DNA of 64,000 nucleotides from Ctena decussata (Eukaryota > Mollusca > Bivalvia > Lucinida > Lucinidae): contig OZ022506.1 in NCBI GenBank assembly GCA_963989385.1, positions 8,950,841 to 9,014,840 on the forward strand. Direction: 5' to 3'. The position numbers and the translations under genes were made by a program. Shown piece by piece: positions 22,440-33,715 of the stretch (position 1 is its first letter; each line of letters begins with the position of its first letter). The notes under the pieces were generated by a model that made no database searches, was not told the origin of the DNA, and worked only from the letters and a program-made list of their open reading frames with translations.

Positions 22440-22812
22440 GGGCCCAGTTCTACAAAGCATCATTAGATTGACGAAGTCGTTAAAGTATTTTCGTGAAGTC
22501 TTGTATTACTCTTAAAATTATGTGTGCTCGTAATTTTTTGCACTAAAGGATCTCCTCATATTTTGTTTTCAGAAAAAAAACAAATGGCTGCAATGTTTCG
22601 TCCAATATGATTGGGCAAAAATGGCTGTAATAATATGTACAATATGATTGAAAATTTAACGGCTCTTAAAAGCTAACGGCGTCGTTTGTTTTGACAATAT
22701 GATTGAAAAATTAACGGCTCGTAAGGTAACGACGTCGTTTGTTATGACAATATGATTGAAAAATTAACGGCTCGTAAGCTAACGACGTAGTTTGTTTTGA
22801 ACAACCGAGCCC
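22440..22812. mobile_element. TIR element with internal 58 bp minisatellite, unit 1
   Basis: The left end GGGCCCAGTTCTACAAAGC mirrors the right end GTTTTGAACAACCGAGCCC. The interior holds about three ~58 bp units built on ACAATATGATTGAAAA, then TTAACGGCTCGTAAGC and CGACGTCGTTTG. The unit 2 copy (33055-33368) is 59 bp shorter, one unit fewer. The GGGCCCAGTT-type terminus is common among mollusc MITEs (from memory). Confidence 0.8.
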
Positions 22813-23159
22813 AGATGTGTAGTTTGACTATTTGCATACTGTTCTCTAAGACACCGCTTAATACGTCTGCGTCTTCCTGTCCTGGAAAAGGTGTTGCGTA
22901 TTCACTTGAGCACAGTGTTTGAGACACAGAAGCACACATCTCATTTCGCTGCTTTTTAGCTTCCCCGACACAACCCTGTTACCCAAATACTGACGGATAT
23001 ACAAATATTTTCAGTCCATGGCTCCATAGAATCCGAGCCAACGTCCTCCCGCACTAAGCAAATTGACGAATTGACCAAGACGCTTCTCATAAATTGATTA
23101 ATTTGGGAACAATTATCGTGTAAGGAACCCAACCATGGGTCCTCCGGAGGACCGTTCAT
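22813..23159 (-). pseudogene. Duplicated coding relic of unknown function, unit 1
   Basis: On the minus strand one frame reads EDPWLGSLHDNCSQINQFMR, then SVLVNSSICLVREDVGSDSM and SVSIWVTG. After a one-base shift a second frame reads VGEAKKQRNEMCASVSQTLC, then EYATPFPG, EDADVLSGV and QIVKLHIWA, ending at the edge of the TIR element. The composition is protein-like. The copy at 33369-33715 has the same frameshift. Eight of 67 residues differ in the first frame, a pattern without visible protein constraint. I do not recognise the family; a captured host exon or a transposon gene are both possible. Confidence 0.55.
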
Positions 23160-23969
23160 ATCAAATTATTACGACGAATTGTATTGTCTAATGGAAACTA
23201 TATTGATTATTCATTACTAGCTCAATAAAAGCAATTAAAGTGAGTTGTCCTTAAACGATTTATTCAGATCTCCTAAGACAATAGGCTACTACAATCACTC
23301 TAAACATTAAGGCATTTAAGCAATTAATGCAAATGACACGTATCATTACATCTGAAGAGGTCTATGTTTTGTATAGGTGATGTCTAAAAAAGCTATCAGA
23401 ACGACCAGCTGCGCAGTCCCCGGCCAAAATAGTAAACAAAATCCCACAAGTCCAGGTCGATCTGAATCTTGTTCCAAGCTAATTACGCAAAATTTATGGA
23501 ACGCTGAATATATGCTCAGATAATTCTTATATGTTCAATGCCCTAAGAAATTTCCTCTCTAGAGGGATACCAGACAATGCGTCTCTAATTCCTTGATTTA
23601 TTTCTATAGCATGATCATTAAATCATATTGACGGATATAAGATTGTATGTTTTGACAAATCTTATAATAGACCTGGGATTCATATTCTTTAAACATGGTA
23701 CATTAATTAGCTGTTGCATGTTTCTGTCCAATCGTATAATAACGGTTATCTTCAGCTTGATCAACAGACTATAAATTCGGAGAAAGAGTTAACGAACTAT
23801 TTAAATGTATTAAGCATACTGAAAACAGAATATCGAAACGCTAAGTAACCAGCCCTCTTTACCCTAGTGAGGTGATTAATCAGAGGACTTTAGCAAAGTG
23901 AATGCTTCGAACCACTGCAGAATCAGAAGACGAGGATTTGGATCCAGTAAAACTAGTATAAGATTCCCA

Positions 23970-24077
23970 GGGGCCGTATTTATAAAACGACTTAAGGGGT
24001 TGCTATGCTGTTGCTAAGGCTCAATTTCTATAAAGGAGATTCCCTACAACTATGAAATTTGCTCTGGAGGAACAGTC
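23970..24077. other. Junction segment between duplication units
   Basis: It has no counterpart elsewhere in the window. It starts GGGGCCGTATTTATAAAACG, resembling one terminus of a DNA transposon, and ends where homology to 14043 begins. It may mark the duplication breakpoint. Confidence 0.5.
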
Positions 24078-24142
24078 CTTTTAACAATGATACTATCCGA
24101 TAAAAACTGTGTTTCAATTATTTTTTAACCACAGCAGCCACA

Positions 24143-24312
24143 TCACACCGGGTAGGCGGCAATCGAAAGCGCTCATGCAGTCGAAAAACGCGGATCAAAA
24201 ACCATAAAAAAAAAGAGAGCCAATTTGCAATCGAACAATCTGTTTCTAACGGTTTTTGATCAGCGTTAATCGATTATTTTGAGCGTTTTCGATTGTCACC
24301 TTCCCGGTGTGA
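24143..24312. mobile_element. Short TIR element (TCACACCGGGTAGGCG ends), unit 2
   Basis: Duplicate of 14109-14296 with a shorter interior. The sequence after its right end runs without a break into TTGAGTCTTTAAAATC, the empty site of the 797 bp insertion in unit 1. Confidence 0.8.
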
Positions 24313-25529
24313 CATTGTTGAGTCTTTAAAATCACTAATTTACGTCTCAATACCTTTGCATGGAGCATGTTTATCCAAGGTTCCATACGACGAGTCAAAT
24401 AGTCTAGCATGCCCTTGCCAGTTCTTCCAAAAAAAATATAGAAAATGTATGCGGGTTATATTTTACTATCGCCACACAAACATTTGTAATTATACGACGT
24501 ATTACAGTGTTTTGTGGAATTTAACGATTGGCTGATATTGCACTGACGTGTCTATTCCTTCAAGAGTATTTTTTTTCAAAAGGCAAATATAAAAGTACAG
24601 ACAACCAACAACTGTTAGCAAAATAATTAGCAGCTTGCTTCGCAGTTATTTATACACGTGTTTACCGATAGAAATCATACCATATAATGGCAAACTGTCA
24701 ATGAAGTCTCTTGGGATAATGCAAATCCGATGACATCTGTTTCCTCTGCATTATTAGCTGTTTGCTCTGAGTGAAAGATTTTGTATGATGTATGGAGATT
24801 TGCACGCTGTATGTTCAACGAAAAGTCTATGGCTAGGCATACAATGTGTAGCAGATGTCTTTAGGTAGATTTAAAACAAGCTTTGTCTATTTACATATAA
24901 ATGGTCGGTTTTGTTGGGTTAAATGGCCATTCGAGACTCTATCGAGCAGTCTTCCAATGCGAATGAGAAAAAAAAAGACACAAAAAAGACAGGTAGGACA
25001 GACGAGAGTATAAAAGACAAGCAAAAATACCTATGTTTTCAGCACCTGCTTCAAGCGCAACCGGTCCCTGACCTACTATTACCCAAATAAATAGGAAGCC
25101 CCAGACGACCCCAGTCCTACCACCCTGTAATTACATATAGACCATATACAAAACACATATTCTGCACCAAAACAATTTGTATACATAAATTCGAGCAGCA
25201 TTGCAAGGATGTACAGTAAAATAAATGAAATGGTACCAACTATTGAATAGCACAAAAAGTCACAAAGGCAAATGAATAAGCACAGCCGCCCGAGACATCA
25301 AAATATTCTGAAACTTAAGGTTAAACGGAAAAATCAGGTTTGCAAGAGTAGATACTGATTTAAGAACATTTCTTCCCGGCCTTATAGTAAGGTGGCGAGA
25401 AAAGCATAAAGTGTTGGCGATTTTTTACCAGTTTTTCATACAATTCTAAAAGTGTTAATAAATGTCAGGTTGCCAAGGAAAAGCACAAACAACATTATTA
25501 CTAAAAACGAGCATCGTAAATGACTGCGT

Positions 25530-25945
25530 AATACCCCGCGTTTGCAAACCTTTTACATTTTTGTCTTTATGATTGCATACTTGTATAATGCTCCTGAATA
25601 GGGGCAGATAATTTCAGGTGATAAAATTGTAACCATCACTGGAAACATATTTGCTTTGAGCATTTGTTACATTATTCATGAAATTCCCTTCCAGTTCTGA
25701 TTTGATACAGATTCTTTTTATGATTTGATACATGTATATAGCCCTGTGTCAGGGGCAGATAACCCCATGGGACAAAGTTTTGATCAAAACAGGAAGCTTA
25801 TATGACTTCAATAATTTTCAAATTATCGAACGGAAACGAAATGCTCACGGACGGACTGACAGACATACTTACGTACGACGGACGGACAGACACAAGGCAG
25901 CCAGCGTGAAAACATAATACCCCGCCACTGTGTGGCGGGGTACAA
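25530..25945 (+). mobile_element. Hairpin-ended element specific to unit 2
   Basis: It begins TAATACCCCGCG and ends at a perfect hairpin, TACCCCGCCA / TGGCGGGGTA with a 5 base loop (25918-25942). The interior has two units with GGGGCAGATAA and a GACGGACGGACAGACAC stretch. Unit 1 lacks it at the equivalent site (near 16140). A 3'-terminal hairpin with a GGACGGAC run is common in bivalve repeats. Helitron-type mobility is possible, but no CTRR end is clear. Confidence 0.7.
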
Positions 25946-26220
25946 TAAAGACATATAACATGCAGGGACAAAACTAAAGACAAATAATATTTATATTTGT
26001 TTAAATGAGCGGGTACACCTATATTTTTCTCATTTTTTACAAAAAGGAATGACATTTCTTGAGTTCCTGTTGTTCCTATTTCAATTGGCGTATTAGCTTA
26101 AAAAATAAGTTAAATAAGTTGCTCCCCGCTTAAGAATCCCTATTTACATGCAATTCAGATGGATGGGTACACTGCTTATTTTCCAACCACTGTTTCAAAT
26201 GGGAACTACTTGTGACATCC

Positions 26221-28267
26221 TTGACCTTCAGCGACATAATTTCCTCAACTAGTCCTTTAGTTAACCATATTTACCACATATTATTCTTTAGACTTAAATA
26301 GTTGCTCAGAAATCCACTGTTTAAGCATTTCCCCATAAAAAGCATAACGTTTCAAAGGTGTCCATGTCGTAATTTAGGTCAAGGTCAACCAACGTTCGTC
26401 ATTTGTACAAACTATGATTTGCTCGAATGCCCGATGCTACATATTTGGTTTCAAGGTCATAGGCCTCTCGTTTCTGGAGAAGAAGATTTTTGAAGGGTTT
26501 ATACCATACACTAAGCCACTTTAGTTATGCACCACTTTTTCATTGCCCATTTTTTTAGCCCATAACTGCTTACAATAATCATTTTTGGTAGAATACAATT
26601 ATTGATAACTTGTCTAACTGATGTTAGTCAAAATTTTTCGAAATCGCCGGAGTGTATCCGCACACTGTCCTGGGCGCTTATTTTCGCAATTATGCACGTG
26701 CAGCATAAGCGGCCGATCTTTTCGTCTGGAATTAGCATTTTACTTTATCTTTGGGGATAGTCGCTTTAGAAAAACACCTAAGGTTTAGTGATTTCAAGTG
26801 GCGAGCCAACTTTATTATAGCAGATTTACAACACACGTTCACTTTTGAAAAATAATTTTACTTTTGACGTCATTTTAACGTCAGTTTCGATCACCGAAAA
26901 ATTCTTTATCACAAATTTTGATGGCCGTAATACTGTTGACAAGATCAAAGTCAATAAAACTAAAGCACAGTTGAAGATTTGCTCACTTCTGACCCTGTGG
27001 GTACCGACGTCAAGACTAATGTCAAAGTCATAACGTTGAATTTTCAACAATGTTTGCATGAAAATTAACAAAAAAACATGTTTGTTTACAAAGAAGCTAT
27101 TGTAGAAGTATTTCGATCGCTTGTTTATAAAACAAAATCAACTGTCACAGTAGCTTTTGAAAACAAGAAAAATAAACTTGCGTTTTCAACGTGTCGCCAC
27201 AAAGTAAGCAGCGGATATCGATAATGAAAAGTATGACAATATTCACAGCAATATGGCGGTCTTTCATATCATAGAAAGTAAAAACGTTCGAAACAGAACA
27301 CTGAGAGAATAATTAGTGTTGAAAATATCCCCTCGCGGTGCGAATTCAGGTTAAGTTGGTAGCATTGCGAATTCTAATTTGGTTGGTACCGCTCTTTTTC
27401 GTTCGGTCGCCATTTTGTTTGGATTTCGACAGGCACCGTTTTTACAGGATTATGCACAAATAAGTGCTTTCTTAGGTTGTAGTTTCGAATTTAAAAATAA
27501 CTCGATTGTTTATTTACAATTCAGGGTTTCATAAGTGGTGCGTAACTAAAGTGGCTCAGTGTATATGGGCGTGGCGGCCTTCTTGGTCATGTGACCAAGT
27601 CCATCTGAACAAACTTTGGTTCTATTGGCACAGTTAAGCTCCGTATGAAATATGTCTTCAATCGGCCAAGTGGCTTCAGAGGAGAAAACGTTTGAAAATG
27701 TTGACAGGAGACAAAATCTCAGTGTCCAAAAACAAAGGTCAAAGAATGACTTTGACCTTAAGCGACATAACATCTTCATCTAGTCATTTAGTCAACCAAA
27801 TATACCAAATATTTAACCTTAGACTTAAATAGCTTCTGAGAAATCCACTGTTTAAGCACTTTCCCATACAAAGGCATAACGTACCAATTTGAAAGTTGAC
27901 CATGTCGTAAATTAAAATGAGGTCGATCAACGTTCATCATTTGTACAAACTATGATGGGCATGAATGGCCGATGCTACATACCATGCCACAAGGCATTGG
28001 CCTTTCGGTTCTAGAGAAGATTTTTGAAGGGTTTATACCATATATGGGCGTGGCGGCCATCTTGGTCATGTGACCCATATACCCGAACAAACTTTCGTTC
28101 CCCCGACCTAGGTAGGCTGCTAATGAAATATGGCTTTATCGGCCCAGTGGTTTCGGAGAAGATGTTTGAAAATGTTGACGACGGACGGACGGTCGAACGA
28201 CGGACGGATGGACGGACGAGGGATGCCTGCCTATACTATAAGCTCATCTATGATCCTAAAGGCTCAG
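26221..28267 (+). mobile_element. Tandem-unit element specific to unit 2
   Basis: Two units of about 476 bp start TTGACCTTCAGCGACATAA (26221) and TTGACCTTAAGCGACATAA (27752). Each carries ATCCACTGTTTAAGCA, TTTGTACAAACTATGAT, TTTTTGAAGGGTTTATACCA and GGGCGTGGCGGCC with GGTCATGTGACC. The end has GACGGACGGACGG, then a weak hairpin AGCTCATCTATGATCC / AGGCTCAGATTAGCT. Unit 1 has unrelated sequence here. The first unit is split by the TA element at 26509-27561. Confidence 0.75.
26509..27561. mobile_element. 1.05 kb TA-flanked DNA transposon nested in a repeat unit
   Basis: The ends CACTAAGCCACTTTAGTTAT and the inverse of GTAACTAAAGTGGCTCAGTG form terminal repeats of about 29 bp, continuing through GCACCACTT. 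TA lies on each side (26507-26508, 27562-27563). The second tandem unit shows the unbroken target ATACCATATATGGGCG near 28031. No transposase motif is visible in the ORFs of 62-81 codons. TA target and TIR layout point to a non-autonomous Tc1/mariner/pogo-type element. Confidence 0.88.
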
Positions 28268-28781
28268 ATTAGCTGACCAGACTTCACATATGGCATTTGC
28301 TTTACAGATTTTCACTGCAAGTGGTGGCGATTTGACATCAACATTAACAACAATAAAATGCAAATGCTTCTCTCCTACGTGGGTAATTGCTGTTTTCTAC
28401 CTTGAAATTGTACAGAATGTGCCTAATTGGTCTTTCGCACCCCAAGTACCACAGTATTCGGTATTTTGATTCTCTTGGATAAAAACAAACACTACCAACA
28501 TAGCTGGTAGGTATCACGCAGTTGCTACTATAATCAGAATTCATTCATATCACAGGCATGGTATTCATCTAATTAACATTTCGCTGTTAGTTTGAGAAGT
28601 GGCTGAAAACGTAGATGACATTGTGACAACAAACCACGCATACATGTTGCCCACCTTCTTAAAGTGAGCTACTCTGAAACGAAAAATACAGAGAGCAATT
28701 CTGTTTTCCTTTGAGCCCTGATCAGTCTGCTCTGATCCAATAATGTAAACACAAAACAGCTCATTGGGAATTATGTATTTT

Positions 28782-29017
28782 GAGCCGCGACACGAGAAAA
28801 CCAACAATGTGGTCGTGCGCCCAACGCAGACTTAGAACAGCCTGGGCATCCGCCCAGGTCTGATCAGAGTCTTCGCTATCCGCATGAAGGTAGCTTAGAC
28901 CCTTAGCTACCCTTTGAAGACTAAACGAAGAGTTTGGTCAAATTTGGCGGATGCCCAGACTGATCTGAGTCTGCGCTGGGCGCACAATTACATTGTTGGT
29001 TTACTCGTGTCGCGGTC
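28782..29017. mobile_element. Family G MITE, unit 2 (shared copy)
   Basis: Counterpart of 17864-18099. The left flank has one extra T and the right terminus has lost a C (GCGGTC for GCGGCTC). Otherwise it is nearly identical. Confidence 0.9.
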
Positions 29018-29349
29018 ATTTATTTAATATTGAGATAGTCCAATAAGTTGAATGCCCTATAAATTGTTCTCTGGAGTTATAAAGTAGACAATGAGTCTCT
29101 AACCCGTTGATTTAATCTCTAAACATGATCATTAAATCTTAAAGTCGGATATAAGATCGTACGTTCTTACAGATCCAATTATCAGACCTGCTCCTGATTC
29201 GAGTCATATAACACAATTTGCTGATGCATGGGTTGCTGACATTTACGTGCTAAGACTATATACGGTCTTTGAATTTTGTTGAGCTGGACATGAAGTGTAA
29301 TTAAACGGTAAACTCAGACTTTTTGACGGCACCAATTACAGCAATTTAG

Positions 29350-29818
29350 ACGGTTGGCGTCCGACACCCGTTCCGGGTCGTCTTGGGGCTGGCTTACCGT
29401 GGTTAAATGGTGGGTTTCCTCTGCTCCGGAATTTTAGTGAGTCCTCATGTTTGTTTTATTTTATTTTTATTTTTTATTTACATGTTTCTGAAATGCACAT
29501 ATGAGCTAAGAATCTTCTTCGCAAACCGAACAACTAATCATCTGATGAACCAAAACAGAACCAAGGGCGAGGGTTGGTCGACCGGAAACCAGTCAAGTCT
29601 CCACCCCAGTAGTAATGTTGCTGGCCGTCCCAAGGCGGCAATTCTTCTTGATTATTCTTTGTGTTGTTTGTTGCTTGTCTATTATTAATATATTATTTGT
29701 GATTTTAAGGCTAGCCCGGTGACATGGAAAATGGCTGTTCTCATGGCTGCCGCTGATGATGCCTTTAGAGTGTCTACTTGGATGGGATCTGGGATTGAAC
29801 TGTGTCAGTTCCTGGGAC
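29350..29818 (+). mobile_element. RT-element 3' region, unit 2
   Basis: Counterpart of 18430-18890. It retains AGGGCGAGGGTTGGTCGACC, which is partly lost in unit 1. Confidence 0.7.
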
Positions 29819-30410
29819 TTTTCCTACCTACGTCTGATATGTCATTGTCTCAGCGTCAACCCCATCACAGATTATATTAATCATACACACATTTAAACGC
29901 TGGCATAATGGTTGATTTGCCATATGACTGGTATAACGACATTGTATATAGTACTGTCTTGTAACCATGTAGCTAGTCTTAAATAAAATATTATTTAAAC
30001 CAGGGGAGGCAAAAACAATTGGTTTAATTGCCTCCCTTATGGCCGAAATAGCAACAATAGGCTAATAAAGATGAACTGCAACAGATCTAAGATTCCTCCA
30101 GTGAAAATCATTTAGAAATCACATCTAGGCAATTTAATATTTATAAACCACTTAATATGAATTGTATCGAAGTATGGAAAAAGTATCGTGTGGTATATCT
30201 GCACTGCAGATAATACTTAGACCAGCATGCGAGACCACGTCCGCGCAGCCAGACCAGAACGTCAACAATCTATGGAAGCTAAAGAGCTTATTGATTCAGG
30301 AGCAAAGGCTACGCAAAATCTTTCTGTTCGTGCCAAGATGAGCTGACTATCTGCTTTTTGCACATGAAAAAAAAAGGAATATTTTCCTAGACTATGATAA
30401 CTTAAAGAGA

Positions 30411-30638
30411 GGGCCGCGACATAAACAAATCAACAAAGTGGCATGTGCGCCAAGCAAAGACTCCGCCCAGTCTGATCATAGTCTTCACTGTTGGTTGTGC
30501 GCTGAAAAGGTAGCTAAGGGTCTAAGCTAGCTTCATGCGGACAGCGAAGACTCTTTTCAGACCGGCATGATGCCAAGGCCGATCTGACTCTTCGCAGGGC
30601 GCACATGCGACTTTGTTGGTTTTGTCATGTCACGGCTC
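30411..30638. mobile_element. Family G MITE, unit 2 (diverged subfamily)
   Basis: Counterpart of 19391-19615, starting GGGCCGCGACATAAAC and ending CATGTCACGGCTC. About 80 bp lying 40-120 bp upstream (30300-30395) have no equivalent in unit 1. Confidence 0.85.
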
Positions 30639-30787
30639 AAGTACTGTAGTAGGGAAATGTCAATATATTGCGTCACCGGTAATGCAAATCGAAGACAGCT
30701 GCTTCCGTTGTCTCGTAATATGTTATTTTCAAAAGTGCTAATATTTGTACTTGTGATATGTCGAGAGCTGCACGTAGTTCATACCCG

Positions 30788-30951
30788 TAGGTTATAAAAC
30801 TTGAGTACATTCTCGAACTCAAAATAAAGCACACTGATCTGCTGCTTCCGAGCATGTAAGCACACTGATTGGCTGCTTCCGAGCACATGCTCGGAAGCAG
30901 CAGATCAGTGTGCTTTATTTTGAGTTTGAGAATCTCAAGTTTTATAACCTC
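30788..30951. repeat. Palindromic element P, unit 2, with duplicated arm segment
   Basis: Counterpart of 19766-19901, enlarged to 164 bp. The segment AAGCACACTGATTGGCTGCT occurs twice in the left arm (once as GATCTGCTGC). The right arm reads GCAGCAGATCAGTGTGC, matching the first arm variant. Confidence 0.85.
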
Positions 30952-31066
30952 AAACCCATGTCTTGGTAGACAGTATCGTATTTATTCAGCTATAAAACGA
31001 GGATTCCTCAACTCAAAACCCAAATTATTTATTCACTCTGTTTTGTTAATACAAACAACTGTCGAA

Positions 31067-31255
31067 ATGACATCGCAAAACAACACCATCACAACGCTAC
31101 GCGCCCGCTGGGATGATCTCCATGTCTTGAACACATGCATTTACTGTGGGAGGACATTTTTCCCGCTAGATAAAATCACTTTTTCGGAAGCAACTACGTT
31201 TGTGCATGAAATACTTCTGCATGATGGGCTTTCCAAAAGGATGAAATATAATTAA
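31067..31255 (+). CDS. 62-residue ORF of unknown function in unit 2-only segment
   Basis: The ATG sits in a reasonable context (GTCGAAATGACA). The peptide starts MTSQNNTITTLRARWDD and contains CIYCGRTFFPL, one CxxC pair that could be half a zinc knuckle. It ends LSKRMKYN. No homologous ORF is in the window and no splice signals are clear. It could be a captured gene start or chance. I do not recognise it and assign no function. Confidence 0.2.
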   Translation: MTSQNNTITTLRARWDDLHVLNTCIYCGRTFFPLDKITFSEATTFVHEILLHDGLSKRMKYN

Positions 31256-31360
31256 ATTCCCGAAGCGCTAAAAAATCTAATGACAAGATATACGCCCACA
31301 AACGCAAACTCTCAATGAATGCTTCGTTCTGTATCAAACTGGAGATTCAGAGCTATGAGG

Positions 31361-31446
31361 GAAACAGTGTAGATTCAGAAGAGGCGGCTCATGATGAGCT
31401 CATTCAACTACATCATGAGCCACCCCATCTGGAACCACGCTGTCCA
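31361..31446. repeat. Hairpin related to the family T core
   Basis: GGAAACAGTGTAGATTC on the left and GGAACCACGCTGTCC on the right surround GGCGGCTCATGATGAGCTCA / CATCATGAGCC. The layout is the same as 12811-12879. Confidence 0.6.
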
Positions 31447-33054
31447 CAAATTCTACCAGTTTCGCGTTTCAGCACCCTAAGGTTATCTGTACAGCAAGAG
31501 ATACGATAACTTTCCCAGTGTGGATGCGGCGCATGTACAGCGTTTACCAAACGCCGTCTCAACACAGTGGACGCTGACTCGGTTCCCCTCTCTAGAATAA
31601 CCCCAAATATCCTAATCATTCTAATGAATCTGTAGTATAAGGCGAGTGTTTCCGTTTACAATACAATCCCGAAAATTTAGATCCGTGTAATTCTTAATTT
31701 GTCTAATTACACGGATATAAAGAATTTCTATGCTTAAGGTGTGACTGAGTTTTCCCCATAATTAAAACGTTATACGGATCACTGAATTTTGCTTTGCATT
31801 TATGACTTTGACATGTAACTTGCAGGAAAATGAATTTTCAAGTGTTTGTGTCAATGTTAGCACGTTAAACATACGTTTACGTTGACGTCATTGTTGAGAT
31901 TAATTGTAAATTATCCTCAAACTGATCGTTAAAATAATGACTTATTGTAAACATTTCACGTTTTTGCTTACATTACTTATATAACAGACAACACTGAATA
32001 GTTTCGTCTATATGTATGCGACCTTGACCGCATTTCCAGGTCATTGTACACTATTTAATCCTTTATGATCACAATGCTGCTTTTGACAATTCTTCTTCTT
32101 TTGCTTACTGAGTATCGTCCCCCCTCCCGTGACCCAGCTTCCCCCTCATTTATATTGCATACCTGCCATGTATGCTGCATAAAGAAAATGCTGGGTTCCG
32201 AGGGGAAAAATACTTGTATTTTAATTATAGTGAAGCGTTTCCTTTTGGCCGTTTTGACCGGAAGTGTAACTATGGTTTTGCAAGTTTAAATGCCAATCAG
32301 GCGTAACGAGAAGAAAATCGTGTTTTGTATTGTGATAGGGATGTATTTAGCATGCATTTATGAATGAAGATATGGAATGAATGACTGACTTCAATATTTT
32401 TATTACCTCAAAAAGGAGGTATGCGAAAACCTTGAAATTAGGGTAGGTAAGGTCGGCCTGGATTATCTCCCCATGTCTTCGGGTCTTAATCACAAATGAT
32501 CTGATTTCATACGGTTTACACATTTGTGGAAGCTCTGCTATGAAAAATGTTCACACTTTATACTTTTGAAAATCCGAACCTAACGTGCTGGTCTAATGGG
32601 GAAAATCCTCGCCTTAAGCATAGACGTCCTTTCCGTGATTGATCCGGAAAGAGCTTTTTATCGTACCATTTTTTCCGACCTTTTTGCGAAAAATATAGGG
32701 GTACACGTCGGGATTTCAAATGAAATGTCTGCATGCATGTAAATTTGAATAGCTGATAAGACAAGAATACATTACATATTTTTTTAAGTTTCCATGTCAT
32801 AATTTCGATTGCACAAATTTTATTTCCCAAGTTCTCAGGGTGCGATCGTAAATTTTACCTCGTCATTGAGATAAGATAGTGTCGAAATTGTGTTATCTAT
32901 GAAATGTTTGTATGCTTGTATACGAAATCGGAAGGTAGATAACTCAGACATTGGGAATATTTACGGAACTTGACAGTTTTATTTTTTGCCTATATGGGCA
33001 GTTATCTATACAACGCCATAAAAACACTGATCATTATGAGACACACTGCAAACT

Positions 33055-33368
33055 GGGCCCAGTTCTACAAAGCATCATTAGATTATCGAAGTCGTTAGAA
33101 GTGTATTCGTGAAGTCTTGTATTACTCTTAAAATTATGTGTGCTCGTAATTTTTTGCACTAAAGGACCTCCTCATATTTTGTTTTCAGAAAAAAAATGGC
33201 TGTAATGTTTCGTACAATATGATTGGGCAAAAATGGCTGTAATAATATGTACAATATGATTGAAAATTTAACGGCTCGTAAGCTAACGACGTCGTTTATT
33301 TTGACAATATGATTATAAAATAACGGCTGTTAAGCTAACGACGTAGTTTGATTTGAACTACCGAGCCC
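33055..33368. mobile_element. TIR element with minisatellite, unit 2
   Basis: Counterpart of 22440-22812 with two instead of three ~58 bp units. Termini are GGGCCCAGTTCTACAAAGC and GAACTACCGAGCCC. Confidence 0.8.
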
Positions 33369-33715
33369 AGATGTGTAGTTTGACTATTTGCATACTGTTA
33401 TCTAAGACACCGCGTAATACGTCTGCGTCGTCCTCTCCTGGAAAAGGTGTTGCGTATTCACTTGAGCACAGTGTTTGAGACACAGAAGCACACATCTCAT
33501 TTCGCTGCTTTTTAGCCTCCCCGACACGACCCTGTTACCCAAATACTGACGGATAAACAAATATTTTCAGTCCGTGGCTCCATAGAATCCGAGCCAACTT
33601 CCTCCCGCACTAAACCAATTGACGAATTGACCAAGACGCTTCTCATAAATTGATTAATTTGGGAACAATTATCGTGTAAAGAACCCAACCATGGGTCCTC
33701 CTGAGGACAGTTCAT
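33369..33715 (-). pseudogene. Duplicated coding relic, unit 2
   Basis: Counterpart of 22813-23159, with EDPWLGSLHDNCSQINQFMR identical and differences such as SSIGLVREEV for SSICLVREDV. It carries the same one-base frame change before VGEAKK, so the damage predates the duplication. Confidence 0.55.

Larger units (their letters stand above)
14043..24077 (+). repeat. Tandem segmental duplication, unit 1
   Basis: It aligns in the same order and orientation with 24078-34811. Homology begins at CTTTTAACAATGATAC (14043 and 24078). Two long blocks match: 14043-16443 with 24078-26220, and 17102-23969 with 28268-34811. The second block looks more conserved by eye. Differences are mostly insertions and small indels. 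No gene is embedded. The stretch at 23970-24077 has no partner and begins GGGGCCGTATTTATAAAACG, a terminus-like sequence of a DNA transposon. Confidence 0.9.
31008..31582 (+). mobile_element. 575 bp segment present only in unit 2
   Basis: It is bounded by TTCC (31004-31007, 31583-31586); unit 1 has one TTCC at this point (19954-19957). No terminal inverted repeats are visible. It contains the small ORF at 31067-31255 and a family T-like hairpin at 31361-31446. Insertion with a 4 bp duplication and loss from unit 1 are both possible. Confidence 0.55.

Noticed and set aside
22635..22800. CRISPR array (repeated ~58 bp units)
   Set aside because: Units are directly abutting with no variable spacers and lie within a eukaryotic TIR element.
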